From Gammaproteobacteria bacterium LSUCC0112 (GTDB taxonomy: Bacteria > Pseudomonadota > Gammaproteobacteria > Pseudomonadales > Pseudohongiellaceae): a stretch of DNA of 64,000 nt. Numbering within the stretch: position 1 is the stretch's first letter; every line of letters starts with the position of its first letter. The stretch covers positions 1,011,637 to 1,075,636 of the forward strand of contig SPIB01000001.1 in NCBI GenBank assembly GCA_004535785.1, given 5' to 3'. The notes under the pieces are model-generated. The model did no database searches, had not been told where the DNA came from, and saw only the letters and a list, made by a program, of their open reading frames with translations. The translations under genes and the position numbers were made by a program. This document shows, piece by piece, positions 17,834-26,705 of the stretch.

Positions 17834-18418
17834 ATGAAGAAGTTAACCGTCGCCAGCATAGGGACACTGGATCAATACCAGCAGCAGCGGCCAGCCATCA
17901 GACAAGCCATCATTGAACACAAAAATAACCGCAGATTGGCGCTTGGCCCGAATACGACACTGCACTTTGAAGACTACATGACCATGAAGTATCAGGTTCA
18001 GGAAATGATGCGTGCCGAAAATCTGCGCGACACCGAATCAATCACACAGGAACTTGACGCCTATAACCCACTGATTCCGGATGGCAGCAATCTGAAATGC
18101 ACCTTTATGATTGAGTTTCCTGACGAATCAGAACGTAGGCAGCAATTAAAAAGATTAATCAATCTTGAACATCAGGTGTTTATTCAAATTGAAGGGTTTG
18201 ACCCGGTAGCGCCTGTCGCTGATGAAGATCTTGAGAGATCAACCGATGATAAAACCTCTGCGGTACACTTCATGCGGTATGAATTTACGTCAGAGATGAT
18301 TGCGGCTGCAAAACAGGGTGCACCCTGGTCTGTATTCAGCAAGCACCCTGCTTATCAGCACAGGGTGGAACCCTTGCCCGAGAACATCCGCAGTTCGCTT
18401 TGCCGGGACTTCAACTGA
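17834..18418 (+). CDS. DUF3501 family protein
   Basis: A 194-residue soluble protein with the DUF3501 core: 'LGPNTTLHFEDYMTMKYQVQEMMRAE' spans residues 37-62 and 'YNPLIPDGSNLKCTFMIE' about 77-94. It has no Cys cluster and no membrane segment. Function is unknown. Its start lies two bases after the Fe-S gene stop, so the two are clearly co-translated. The family regularly accompanies rubrerythrin and this kind of Fe-S protein, which suggests a role in peroxide or iron handling. Confidence 0.88.
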   Translation: MKKLTVASIGTLDQYQQQRPAIRQAIIEHKNNRRLALGPNTTLHFEDYMTMKYQVQEMMRAENLRDTESITQELDAYNPLIPDGSNLKCTFMIEFPDESERRQQLKRLINLEHQVFIQIEGFDPVAPVADEDLERSTDDKTSAVHFMRYEFTSEMIAAAKQGAPWSVFSKHPAYQHRVEPLPENIRSSLCRDFN

Positions 18419-18425
18419 TACCGAT

Positions 18426-18455
18426 CTGACAGAGTCAGCGTGTTTGGTGTATACT
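18426..18455 (+). promoter_or_regulatory. Candidate sigma-70 promoter for the SutA-like gene
   Basis: CTGACA at 18426-18431 and TATACT at 18450-18455 are 18 bases apart, each one mismatch from consensus. They lie between the DUF3501 stop and the short gene at 18492, suggesting that this gene has its own transcript. Confidence 0.5.
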
Positions 18456-18491
18456 TACTGACTTTTCACGGTAACCACCAAGGTTGATGTA

Positions 18492-18668
18492 ATGTCCAGC
18501 AAATCGAAAAAAGACCTGCCCGTCTGTGATCGTAATGAACTTGCACGCCAGATGGATGCATTTTTAAAGTCAGGCGGCAAAGTACAACAAATCCCGACGG
18601 GCACCAGCGGTCAAACTCACACGCGCGGCCCTCGTCAAATTATCCTGAGTCACAAAACTGCCAACTAG
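18492..18668 (+). CDS. 58-residue protein resembling the core of SutA
   Basis: Short gene beginning MSSKSKKDLPVCDRNE and ending in SHKTAN. The segment 'RNELARQMDAFLKSGGKVQQI' (residues 14-34) closely resembles the helical core I recall from Pseudomonas SutA ('RDALARAMEEFLSRGGKVQEI'), an RNA-polymerase-binding regulator active in slow growth. SutA has a long acidic N-terminal tail and a short C-terminal tail. Here the acidic tail is missing, and a basic, Arg/His-containing C-terminus follows. AAGG lies about 12 bases before the ATG, a candidate promoter lies upstream and a hairpin follows the stop. The coding assignment is good; the SutA link rests on one short motif from memory. Confidence 0.65.
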   Translation: MSSKSKKDLPVCDRNELARQMDAFLKSGGKVQQIPTGTSGQTHTRGPRQIILSHKTAN

Positions 18669-18682
18669 TTGATGCGTCGGTC

Positions 18683-18705
18683 AAGCCGCCAATCGTTGGC
18701 GGCTT
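18683..18705. terminator. Hairpin between convergent genes
   Basis: A perfect 10-bp stem (AAGCCGCCAA / TTGGCGGCTT) with a 3-base loop lies between the SutA-like gene and the convergent TraB/GumN gene. Its position suits a bidirectional terminator, but no T-run follows on either strand. Confidence 0.5.
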
Positions 18706-18709
18706 GCAG

Positions 18710-19615
18710 TCATTCCGAGCCGAGTTGAGTCACGTCATATCCCTTTGATTTCAGCAGCGAGATCAGCCCGTGCTCTCCAACCAGATGTGCCACACCTACC
18801 AGCACGAGTTCGGTACCCTCGGCATCCAACATCGCCTCAATTGCCGGCATCCAGTCATTGTTTCTTGCGACCAGAAGATTCTCGTATAAATCGGGTGTCT
18901 CTGTCCGCATGGGCTCCACAAACTCTGCATACAGTAAGCCTGTATCACCATCTCGCCATGCCTGAACCATACTTTCTATGGCCACACCCAGCTCGGCAAA
19001 ATCCCTGATTGAATACAGTACAAAGTCACTCTCGTACCCTTCGCCCATCCGCTCCAGCATGGCGATCTGTTGATCGATGCTTTCCAGCTCGCCTCTTGTT
19101 TTGCCTTCCCCTACTGCTTTGCTGAAAAAGTACGCATCCACGCCCTGAGGTGTAAAGCCCAGTTTCTGAAACTCCATGACGGACAGTGTACTGATCAACA
19201 ACCCGGGCTTGAATGTCTGCAACATTCCCAGCGGGATGCCCGAGCCTGCAGCATATTCACTCAGTGCCGAATAGGCCTCCTCACTGAGCACCGCACTCAG
19301 TGTGCGCCCATCCTGATACGTGAGTTGCTGCAACATACGCTGCTGCAACCCCATGTCAGACATGGCTCCGATATCTGTTTCAAAAAACAGACTCTGCGAG
19401 GCATCAAACGCCTGCTCAAAGGCAGCAGGCAAGGGGTAGTCTTGTTGTCGGAGCAAGTGGATAGTGCCCGCCAGGTAAATGTCGCTATCGCCTTTACTAA
19501 CCTGCCAGACCGAGGTTTGTGCAATACTGCCTGTTGAGCACAGTACGACGCCCGCGAAAAACACACAGCTCACCACAACGCGCCTGAAAAATTTGTAAAC
19601 CTTGTCCGATGTCAT
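18710..19615 (-). CDS. TraB/GumN family protein with signal peptide
   Basis: A 301-residue precursor. Residues 1-31 have basic residues, a hydrophobic stretch and an AQ-type cleavage end (GSIAQ), indicating export. The mature protein has the two TraB/GumN GxxH motifs: 'YLAGTIHLLR' near residue 50 and 'LVLVGVAHLVGEHGL' near 275, with the conserved 'ETDIG'. Members of this fold include TIKI metalloproteases and bacterial proteins of unknown function, so a periplasmic metal-dependent peptidase is possible. Start ATG 19615 gives a normal signal peptide; a reading from 19642 would add nine residues. Confidence 0.85.
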   Translation of the reverse strand: MTSDKVYKFFRRVVVSCVFFAGVVLCSTGSIAQTSVWQVSKGDSDIYLAGTIHLLRQQDYPLPAAFEQAFDASQSLFFETDIGAMSDMGLQQRMLQQLTYQDGRTLSAVLSEEAYSALSEYAAGSGIPLGMLQTFKPGLLISTLSVMEFQKLGFTPQGVDAYFFSKAVGEGKTRGELESIDQQIAMLERMGEGYESDFVLYSIRDFAELGVAIESMVQAWRDGDTGLLYAEFVEPMRTETPDLYENLLVARNNDWMPAIEAMLDAEGTELVLVGVAHLVGEHGLISLLKSKGYDVTQLGSE

Positions 19616-19728
19616 TTGTAATGTCCTTATGTAAACTCTCAATCTAACAAAACCGCCTGCGGATGACCCCGCTTAAACGCTTGCACACCATCAAATGATG
19701 AGCCAAGGCTCAACCAGGTAAGACCGGA

Positions 19729-20082
19729 TTGGCCAAACTTCTTTTTCGATTACGTAACGTGCCCGACGACGAAGCTGATGAGGTTCGGGAGCTGCTCAGC
19801 CAACATCACCTCTCATTCTACGAGACAACCGCCGGCAACTGGGGTATCTCAATGCCTGCAATCTGGCTGAATAAAGATACCGACTATGAATCAGCCCGCC
19901 TCTTGCTTGATCAATATCAGCATAATCGCGCCAAACGCATGCGATCAGAATATGAGTCAGCACGCGCACGTGGGGAAGCAGAAACCCAACTTCAGGTACT
20001 TCGGCGCGAACCCCTCAAAACCATCAGTCTGATTTTACTGATATTGGTTTTCCTTTACCTGAGCACCACGGCGTTCTTCTGA
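19729..20082 (+). CDS. DUF6164-like small membrane protein
   Basis: A 117-residue protein with a soluble N-terminal domain ('LLFRLRNVPDDEADEVRELLSQH') and a single C-terminal hydrophobic helix (residues about 98-116). The pattern 'NVPDDEA', 'FYET-GNWGIS' and 'AIWL' recalls the DUF6164 family of gammaproteobacteria. Function is unknown. The first codon is TTG with AGGT about 10 bases upstream; no ATG lies in the conserved region. Confidence 0.75.
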   Translation: MAKLLFRLRNVPDDEADEVRELLSQHHLSFYETTAGNWGISMPAIWLNKDTDYESARLLLDQYQHNRAKRMRSEYESARARGEAETQLQVLRREPLKTISLILLILVFLYLSTTAFF

Positions 20083-20228
20083 CTTTAGACGTTAGCGCCG
20101 GGCTCATCCATCTATAAAATCTATTATAAGAATTTTAATATTCTATTTTACCTATTCACAAAAAACCTTTATCTTGGCTCTCGTTCCAGTCATCGCCAAC
20201 ATTGGCCACACGATAAAGGAGTATTTAC

Positions 20229-20792
20229 GTGTCTTTGATCAATACTGAAGTAAAACCATTTAAAGCAACCGCGTATCACAATGGCAAGTTTGTTGAAGTG
20301 ACCGAAGCCAATCTCAAAGGCAAGTGGTCAGTTGTGTTCTTTTATCCTGCGGACTTTACGTTCGTGTGCCCAACCGAGCTTGGAGACCTGGCTGATAACT
20401 ATGCCGAATTTGAAAGTCGCGATGTGGAAATTTACAGTGTGTCTACTGACACGCATTTCACCCACAAAGCCTGGCACGACAGCTCTGACACCATCCGCAA
20501 AATTCAATACCCGATGATTGGTGACCCAACTGGCGCGATTACACGCAACTTTGAAGTCATGATCGAAGAAGCGGGTCTGGCTGAGCGCGGTACATTTGTT
20601 GTGGATCCTCAAGGCAAAATTCAGGTAGTCGAAATCACCGCGGGCGGCATCGGCCGTGACGCATCGGAACTGCTGCGCAAAGTTAAAGCCGCACAGTATG
20701 TCGCCTCTCACCCGGGTGAAGTATGCCCGGCAAAGTGGAAAGAAGGTGAAGCAACATTGGCTCCATCTCTGGATCTGGTTGGCAAGATTTAA
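20229..20792 (+). CDS. ahpC: Alkyl hydroperoxide reductase subunit C (peroxiredoxin)
   Basis: Typical 2-Cys peroxiredoxin, 187 residues as in E. coli. The peroxidatic Cys is in '[15 protein letters not shown]' near residue 47 and the resolving Cys in 'PGEVCPAKW' near 166. It reduces hydrogen peroxide and organic hydroperoxides, and is recharged by AhpF encoded next. The start is GTG with AAGGAG about 8 bases before it. The upstream 146 bases are strongly AT-rich, suiting a strong promoter. I could not fit a clear OxyR site. A strong terminator follows the stop, so ahpC is probably made in excess of ahpF. Confidence 0.97.
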   Translation: MSLINTEVKPFKATAYHNGKFVEVTEANLKGKWSVVFFYPADFTFVCPTELGDLADNYAEFESRDVEIYSVSTDTHFTHKAWHDSSDTIRKIQYPMIGDPTGAITRNFEVMIEEAGLAERGTFVVDPQGKIQVVEITAGGIGRDASELLRKVKAAQYVASHPGEVCPAKWKEGEATLAPSLDLVGKI

Positions 20793-20814
20793 GTCTGGTT
20801 TAGCCCGAATAAAG

Positions 20815-20844
20815 GCCCGGGCGCTGTATGCCCGGGTTTTTTTT
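20815..20844 (+). terminator. Rho-independent terminator after ahpC
   Basis: CCCGGGC (20816-20822) pairs perfectly with GCCCGGG (20830-20836) across a 7-base loop, and eight T residues follow. It lies between ahpC and ahpF, so read-through would set the ahpC:ahpF ratio. Confidence 0.92.
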
Positions 20845-20876
20845 GCCTTAAATTCGTCATTCTGAGGAAATATGTG

Positions 20877-22430
20877 ATGCTCGACGCCAACTTGAAAACC
20901 CAGTTAAAAGCCTATCTGGAAAAGGTAACACGACCTTTTGAAATTGTTGCGTCGCTGGATGGCAGCGACAAGTCTCGCGAACTTCAGTTGCTATTGCAGG
21001 AAATCGCGGGCTTGTGCGGAAAAATAACGCTGCGTGAAGACGGAGAGGACACACGCCGCCCATCTTTTCGTCTGCAGCGAGCCGATGCTGAGATGCACTT
21101 GCAGTTTGCCGGCATCCCCATGGGCCATGAATTTACCTCGCTCATATTGGCACTGCTGCAAACCGGGGGACATCCGCCGAAACTGAGCGATGAAAAAATT
21201 GCCCAGATCAAGGCCATCGAAGGCGAGTACCTGTTTGAGACCTATTTTTCGTTGTCTTGTCAGAATTGCCCCGATGTTGTGCAAGCCCTGAATGTGATGG
21301 CCGTGCTCAACCCGTGTATCAAGCATGTTGCGATTGACGGTGCGCTATTCCAGAAAGAAGTGGATGAGCGTCAGGTCATGTCAGTGCCCAGTATTTATCT
21401 CAACGGCCAGTTGTTTGCGCAAGGGCGCATGGGGGTTGATGAGATCCTGGCAAAAATTGACACCGGTGCCGCCTCGCGCGAAGCCGCCAAATTAAACACC
21501 AAAGAACCCTTTGAAGTGCTGATTGTTGGCGGTGGCCCTGCGGGCGCGGCTGCCGCTATTTATGCTGCACGCAAGGGCATTCGAACCGGTGTCGCTGCCG
21601 AGCGTTTTGGCGGCCAGGTGCTGGACACCATGTCCATCGAGAATTTTATTTCTGTACAGGAAACCGAAGGGCCAAGGCTTGCTCGTGAACTGGAAGAACA
21701 CGTTAAACACTATGACGTCGATATTATGAATCTGCAGCGTGCCTCAGCGCTGGTGCCAGCAGTTGAGCCCGGCGGGTATCATGAGATTCGGTTTAGCAGT
21801 GGCGCGTCATTGAAGGCAAAATCAGTCATTCTGGCGACCGGTGCACGATGGCGGGAGCTGAATGTGCCAGGCGAACAGCAATACCGGAATAAAGGTGTGG
21901 CGTATTGCCCACATTGCGATGGCCCTCTGTTCAAAGGCAAGCGTGTGGCGGTTGCGGGTGGAGGCAACTCAGGGATTGAGGCCGCCATCGACCTGGCTGG
22001 CATCGTCAAGCATGTCACTGTTCTTGAGTTTGCCGACACACTGCGTGCTGACGAGGTGTTGCAGCGCAAACTGCGCAGCATGCCAAATGTGGACATTATC
22101 ACCATGGCTCAAACCATCGAGATCCTCGGTGATGGCCAGAAAATGACCGGTCTGCAATACAAAGACCGTCACACGGATGAACTGCATACACTGGCGCTCG
22201 ACGGTATTTTTGTACAGATCGGCCTGCTCCCGAACAGTGAATGGGTTAAAGGCACCGTGACAACCACTCGCCATGGCGAAATCGAGATCGACGCCAAAGG
22301 TCAGACTAACATTCCGGGTGTATTTGCTGCGGGCGATGTCACAAATGTGCCATTCAAACAGATCATTATTGCGATGGGTGAGGGTTCACGATCCGCCTTG
22401 AGCGCGTTTGATTATCTGATCCGCAATTGA
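20877..22430 (+). CDS. ahpF: Alkyl hydroperoxide reductase subunit F
   Basis: NADH-dependent flavoprotein of 517 residues that reduces AhpC. The N-terminal part is a tandem thioredoxin-like domain with one CxxC in '[10 protein letters not shown]' near residue 128. The FAD motif '[21 protein letters not shown]' starts near 213, a TrxR-like second CxxC is 'YCPHCDGP' near 345, and the NADH motif is '[14 protein letters not shown]' near 358. '[15 protein letters not shown]' near 484 is the FAD-closing motif. ATG 20877 has GAGG about 9 bases upstream; GTG 20874 is an alternative. Full length and domain order match E. coli AhpF. Confidence 0.96.
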   Translation: MLDANLKTQLKAYLEKVTRPFEIVASLDGSDKSRELQLLLQEIAGLCGKITLREDGEDTRRPSFRLQRADAEMHLQFAGIPMGHEFTSLILALLQTGGHPPKLSDEKIAQIKAIEGEYLFETYFSLSCQNCPDVVQALNVMAVLNPCIKHVAIDGALFQKEVDERQVMSVPSIYLNGQLFAQGRMGVDEILAKIDTGAASREAAKLNTKEPFEVLIVGGGPAGAAAAIYAARKGIRTGVAAERFGGQVLDTMSIENFISVQETEGPRLARELEEHVKHYDVDIMNLQRASALVPAVEPGGYHEIRFSSGASLKAKSVILATGARWRELNVPGEQQYRNKGVAYCPHCDGPLFKGKRVAVAGGGNSGIEAAIDLAGIVKHVTVLEFADTLRADEVLQRKLRSMPNVDIITMAQTIEILGDGQKMTGLQYKDRHTDELHTLALDGIFVQIGLLPNSEWVKGTVTTTRHGEIEIDAKGQTNIPGVFAAGDVTNVPFKQIIIAMGEGSRSALSAFDYLIRN

Positions 22431-22445
22431 TTTGATTGGGACAAA

Positions 22446-22480
22446 CCCTGCTGGCTGATGCGAGTTGACTGCCAGCGGGG
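22446..22480 (+). terminator. Possible hairpin terminator after ahpF
   Basis: CCCTGCTGGC pairs with GCCAGCGGGG across a 15-base loop (one G-U pair), just after the ahpF stop. No T-run follows, so termination is uncertain. Confidence 0.35.
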
Positions 22481-22557
22481 GCTTGTATTGCCAATACTGT
22501 GTTTTCGCGGCATAGTCGTGTGTTTAATACCCTCAAACAATGGCCGAAGGCAGGTTT

Positions 22558-23661
22558 ATGAGCAAGCATGCACACCTTGGCGATTTGAACCCGGAATTTG
22601 AACAGATACGTAGCAAGCGTGTCGGTCAAACCATCGGTGTTTTGCTGCTTGCACTCAGCGCACTTGCGCTGGTTAATCTGATATCCACAGATAACGTTGT
22701 TGTTCCGGTTCTGTTGTTTGCCATCCTCTTTTTGTCGTTTGCGTTTTATGTGCTGAGGCAAGGCCAAACCCAGATTGCCGCCATACTCACATTGCTTGTG
22801 ATGTTTATCTGCATCGCACAGGCCATGTGGTCTGGATCGGGACTGCGCTCATCAGCGTTGCTGGTTTTTCCCGCAGCGCAGCTGTTTGCACTGATCATGA
22901 TTGGCAAGCGGGCCTTTTATCTGTCCTATTTTGGCATGATGGCCTTCATGGGTATCTTGCTCACGGCAAATACCCAAGGCTGGCGTGTTGGGGTAGAGAA
23001 CATGATTGGCTATCGCTGGATGCTGGATTTTGGCATCCTGCTGACCGCAGCGACATTTGTGATGCGGGTATTGGCCACGGATTTGCTGGCCATGCTCGCT
23101 GCGCTGCGCATAGAAATGACGGAGATAACACAATCACGTATCGCTGCGGAACATCTCGCCAATCATGACACGCTGACTGGTTTGCCGAATCGGCGGATGG
23201 CTGAGCAGTATTTCAGCGATATGTTTGATCAGGCAATGCAGGAACGATCAGGCATGGCCTTGATTTTTGTGGATGTGGATAATTTCAAGGATGTGAATGA
23301 TTCACATGGTCATCAGTGTGGCGACGATTTGCTCAAACATATTGGTCAGGCGATCAGTTCACAATTACGTCGGACAGATCGGTTGACACGTATCGCCGGT
23401 GACGAGTTCCTGATTTTGCTACCGGGTGTCAGTGTCAGTCACGACGTGGAGTTGATCCTCAGAAAAATCAAGCATTCGGTCAGCATGCCGGTGACGCTGG
23501 AAGGGGAAACACTGTCACCCACACTGTCGATGGGCATTGCACTGGCACCTGCGCATGGTGATGACTTCAAAGGTCTGTTGTCAAAAGCTGATCAGGCCTT
23601 GTATCAGGCGAAAGCAGCGGGCCGAAATCGTTATCACTACTTTCAGCCCACCCTGTTATAG
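22558..23661 (+). CDS. Membrane GGDEF-domain diguanylate cyclase
   Basis: A 367-residue protein with a hydrophobic N-terminal half (about five membrane segments to residue 180) and a C-terminal GGDEF domain. The domain starts with 'HDTLTGLPNRR' near residue 203. The active-site loop reads AGDEF near 282, and the RxxD inhibitory site (RRTD) stands five residues before it. AGDEF is an accepted active variant in known cyclases, so c-di-GMP synthesis with product inhibition is likely. No HAMP, PAS or EAL domain is visible. ATG 22558 has GAAGG 7 bases upstream; ATG 22540 is an alternative. Confidence 0.87.
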   Translation: MSKHAHLGDLNPEFEQIRSKRVGQTIGVLLLALSALALVNLISTDNVVVPVLLFAILFLSFAFYVLRQGQTQIAAILTLLVMFICIAQAMWSGSGLRSSALLVFPAAQLFALIMIGKRAFYLSYFGMMAFMGILLTANTQGWRVGVENMIGYRWMLDFGILLTAATFVMRVLATDLLAMLAALRIEMTEITQSRIAAEHLANHDTLTGLPNRRMAEQYFSDMFDQAMQERSGMALIFVDVDNFKDVNDSHGHQCGDDLLKHIGQAISSQLRRTDRLTRIAGDEFLILLPGVSVSHDVELILRKIKHSVSMPVTLEGETLSPTLSMGIALAPAHGDDFKGLLSKADQALYQAKAAGRNRYHYFQPTLL

Positions 23662-23663
23662 AT

Positions 23664-24566
23664 TCAGTACATGCCTTTGACGGCCATTTGCAGCGCGAAC
23701 ACACTGGTGCGTGCTGTCACAAACAGCACATCCCTGTTGGCGCCACCAAAGGTCATATTAGCCGGCGCTAGCGGAAACTCGATGGTTTCCAGTAACTGAC
23801 CTGCTGCGCTGTACACAGATACATTTCTACCACCCGTCAGATAGAGATTGCCTGATTCGTCCAAGGTGAGTCCGTCGGAACCCTGGGCAGCCAACAAGCG
23901 TTTATCCGTCACTTGTCCCGGCGCAGTCAGCGAGTAAGCAAAGGTCTGATTGCCCAGATGATCAGCCACATAGAGCGTTGTGCCATCAGGTGTGCCGATG
24001 ACACCATTGGGTTTGACCAGATCGGTAATGATAGCCTGCGCCTGCGACGCACCGGGCGCCAGATAATAGACGTAGTAACCCGGCTGCGGATTGCTGGATT
24101 CATCGCCATACCGCGGGTCAGTAAAGTAAATACCGCCGGCTGCATTTATCCAAAGATCGTTTGGACTATTAAACGGTGCGCCATTGTGCTGGTCTATCAC
24201 CACACTGGCGTTGCCATTATCATCCATGCGCGTGAGGCGGCCAGCGCCACCTTCTGCGCCAAACAATTGCCAATTACTGTCAAAGAACAAGCCGTTGGTG
24301 CCATTGGTGTTTTCGCGGTAGGTTTGTAACTCGCCTGCCAAAGTCCACACATGAATCCTGCTGGCGGGAATGTCCGAGAAATAGACATTGCCACTGGCAT
24401 CCGCAGCAGGGCCTTCAGTAAACGTAAAACTGTCTGACAACAAAGTAACACTCGCGCCCGGAGCAACCAGTGACACCGACTGCGCAATCGATGTACTGCC
24501 AAATGACGCAAAAATTACAGCAAAGAGTGCAGTCACAAACCCACGCGAATAATTAGTCGTCATCAT
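23664..24566 (-). CDS. Secreted SMP-30/gluconolactonase-like beta-propeller protein
   Basis: A 300-residue precursor with an N-terminal signal ending 'STSIAQ' near residue 29. The rest is made of repeated strands typical of six-bladed propellers: 'FTEGPAADASGNVYFSDI', 'NSPNDLWINAAGGIYFTDPRYG', 'KPNGVIGTPDGTTLYVAD' and 'DGLTLDESGNLYLTGG'. These include the Glu, Asn and Asp metal-site positions of SMP-30-type lactonases. Substrate unknown. The stop lies 2 bases from the convergent GGDEF gene, and the gene follows an SDR, consistent with a sugar- or lactone-oxidation pair. ATG 24566 has GGAG 8 bases upstream. Confidence 0.82.
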   Translation of the reverse strand: MMTTNYSRGFVTALFAVIFASFGSTSIAQSVSLVAPGASVTLLSDSFTFTEGPAADASGNVYFSDIPASRIHVWTLAGELQTYRENTNGTNGLFFDSNWQLFGAEGGAGRLTRMDDNGNASVVIDQHNGAPFNSPNDLWINAAGGIYFTDPRYGDESSNPQPGYYVYYLAPGASQAQAIITDLVKPNGVIGTPDGTTLYVADHLGNQTFAYSLTAPGQVTDKRLLAAQGSDGLTLDESGNLYLTGGRNVSVYSAAGQLLETIEFPLAPANMTFGGANRDVLFVTARTSVFALQMAVKGMY

Positions 24567-24592
24567 CAGGCTCCTGTTGTTAAACATGGCAA

Positions 24593-25321
24593 TTAACCAC
24601 GACCGAGGAAAGGCTGGCGGGGATCCAGCACGGTGGCGTCAATAATGGTCGCGTTTGCAGGCATACTCAACATCAGCACCGCGACGCGTGCAATATCAGC
24701 GACATCCATTTTGGGTTCATCAATTACCGATGCAGGGGCATTGTCCCAGATATCGGTGTAGACATTACCGGGATGCAGACAACTGACCATGATGCCAAGT
24801 TCCCGTCCCTCAACCGCAAGCGCCCGTGTCATGCCCTGCAAACCGAACTTGCTGGTGGTGTAAGGCACAGAACCAAAACGGGGCACCTGGCTGGAAATAC
24901 TGCCAATATTCAGAATGCGACCGCCGCCGTTATTTTTCATGACACGAAAGGCTTCCCGGCTGTATAAAAATGCGCCGGTCAGGTTGGTATCCATCACCAT
25001 CTGGAAGTCTTTCAGACGCAGATTCTCGATTGCGCCGGCACGAGCGATGCCCGCGTTGTTGACCACTGCATCGACCTTTCCAAACAACGATAACGCCATT
25101 TCAAAAACAGCCACCGTATCTGACTCACTGGCAACATCCGCGGGGATGCCATGTGCATTGACGTCGGCCAGCGTTGCCATGCCTTCGTCTACACTTGACT
25201 GTGAGCGCCCGGTGATCAGTACTCGGGCACCTTCTGCCAGCACTGCTTTGGCGATCGCGAGACCAATGCCCCGGGTACCGCCCGTCACAATAACAACCTG
25301 TCCTTCCATTAACTGCGCCAT
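24593..25321 (-). CDS. Short-chain dehydrogenase/reductase (SDR)
   Basis: Classical SDR of 242 residues. Cofactor motif TGGTRGIG near residues 14-21, 'NNAGIA' near 88-93, and the catalytic Ser/Tyr/Lys in 'NIGSISSQ' near 138 and 'YTTSKFG' near 152-158. 'ITGRS' at the end of strand 2 favours NADP(H). The substrate cannot be read. It is 26 bases upstream of the SMP-30-like gene and 56 bases after the RND adaptor gene, so it may belong to the same transcript as the efflux genes. Confidence 0.87.
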   Translation of the reverse strand: MAQLMEGQVVIVTGGTRGIGLAIAKAVLAEGARVLITGRSQSSVDEGMATLADVNAHGIPADVASESDTVAVFEMALSLFGKVDAVVNNAGIARAGAIENLRLKDFQMVMDTNLTGAFLYSREAFRVMKNNGGGRILNIGSISSQVPRFGSVPYTTSKFGLQGMTRALAVEGRELGIMVSCLHPGNVYTDIWDNAPASVIDEPKMDVADIARVAVLMLSMPANATIIDATVLDPRQPFLGRG

Positions 25322-25377
25322 GCCTGATCGTTCTCCTGTTAAATGTGGTGTTATGACAGGAGAACGACAATATCACC

Positions 25378-26703
25378 TCACTCAAGGCTTGACCACTGCG
25401 CAGCCAGTTCAGTGGCGGGCGCGACATTGGTTTCGACCGGGACAACCAACAAGCCGGTCACGGCGGTAGGCAGCTGCGAAACCATGATCTGATCGCCGGC
25501 TTTAATAGCAGGCGATCTGACCAATATCTGGTAGTTACCCAATTGATCCTGATACTCGCCTACGCGTTCAACTTCCAACGCGTGTAATCGGTTCTGCTCA
25601 ATCCGGTAGATGCGGGCATTATCGTAAAGCGCATGTAGAGGAATGGATACCACATCTGGCTCTGCCGGTAGATTGAGACTCAGTTGCACCACGCTGCCCA
25701 GCGCCAGCACAGCGTCTTGATCCACTTCAAAAAATGCATCTATGCCTCCTTGCCCGGGTTTGACATCACCGGCCAAACCGAGCAATTGAAATTCTTCGGA
25801 CGCACTGCCGGCTTGTGCGCGACCTTTCACCGTTAGCCCCCTGTCCAGCGACTGACGGAGACGTTGCGCTGTTTCCACAGGAATGGCCGCACGAATCTGC
25901 AGGCTTTCAAAATCAGCCAATTTCATCAGCGACGTACCGCCAACAATACGTTCACCCTCTGCGACGTCGATGCTGAGTACACGACCTGAAAAAGGAGCGG
26001 TCAGGCGTGCGTACGACAAGTCCAGTTGTGCTCGCTGCAGGCGTGTTTGGGCTTCCGCAACCGCAGCGTCTGCCCGCTCAATCTGATAAGGAAAGTCCTT
26101 AAGTGCTGAGTGATGCCTTGCAAGTGTCATGGCGCGTTCATTAGCCTCCTGCAGAACCTCATCCAATTGAGCATCAGCAATCATGCGCTGTTCGTGCAAT
26201 GTGTGAAAGCGCTCGCGTTTGGTAACGGCCATCAGTGCCTGTGCCTCATGATGCGCCGTCAACTCTTGTGCCAACTCATAACTGGTCAAAACCGAGTTGC
26301 GATTGGCCTGCGCTTGTCGCAAGGCTGATTCAGCGGCACTGACCGCCAGTGTCAATTCAGCATCATCCAACAGCGCCAGCACCTCACCGCGATCAACCCA
26401 GTCTCCTTCTCTGAACAACACGTCAGATACAGAGCCGGAGATTGCAGCTCGTAGCACCGCAGTCTGCCCGGCCTCAAGGCGACCATATACCTGAAAACTG
26501 GGCTCAAGTGCCTGTGGAGAAACCGCTTTATAACTGACTGGCCATTCCTTTTCAGAACGGGCTTCAGGTTCAGCCCGCGGCCCGGTTGCAATAATCAGAG
26601 CACTGACGGTTATCAATGCACCAAACACCAATACCCCGGCGAGTCGCACACCGACATGACGAAGTCGTGGCAATCTTCTGACGATCTGGGCTTGTTCAAA
26701 CAT
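25378..26703 (-). CDS. RND efflux periplasmic adaptor (membrane fusion protein)
   Basis: A 441-residue HlyD/AcrA-type adaptor. One N-terminal membrane helix (residues about 21-40) anchors it. The lipoyl half-motifs 'AISGSVSDVLFREGDWVDRGEVLALLD' and 'LTAPFSGRVLSIDVAEGERI' flank a long coiled-coil region (about 115-200). A beta-barrel domain follows. It is encoded two bases downstream of the RND pump gene and presumably bridges it to a TolC-type channel, which is not in this window. Exported substrate unknown. Confidence 0.9.
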   Translation of the reverse strand: MFEQAQIVRRLPRLRHVGVRLAGVLVFGALITVSALIIATGPRAEPEARSEKEWPVSYKAVSPQALEPSFQVYGRLEAGQTAVLRAAISGSVSDVLFREGDWVDRGEVLALLDDAELTLAVSAAESALRQAQANRNSVLTSYELAQELTAHHEAQALMAVTKRERFHTLHEQRMIADAQLDEVLQEANERAMTLARHHSALKDFPYQIERADAAVAEAQTRLQRAQLDLSYARLTAPFSGRVLSIDVAEGERIVGGTSLMKLADFESLQIRAAIPVETAQRLRQSLDRGLTVKGRAQAGSASEEFQLLGLAGDVKPGQGGIDAFFEVDQDAVLALGSVVQLSLNLPAEPDVVSIPLHALYDNARIYRIEQNRLHALEVERVGEYQDQLGNYQILVRSPAIKAGDQIMVSQLPTAVTGLLVVPVETNVAPATELAAQWSSLE

Positions 26704-26705
26704 GA

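Noticed and set aside
20100-20228. An OxyR site upstream of ahpC
   Set aside because: Several CTAT words occur, but their spacing is about 9 bases and not the 11-base period expected for OxyR. The region is simply AT-rich.
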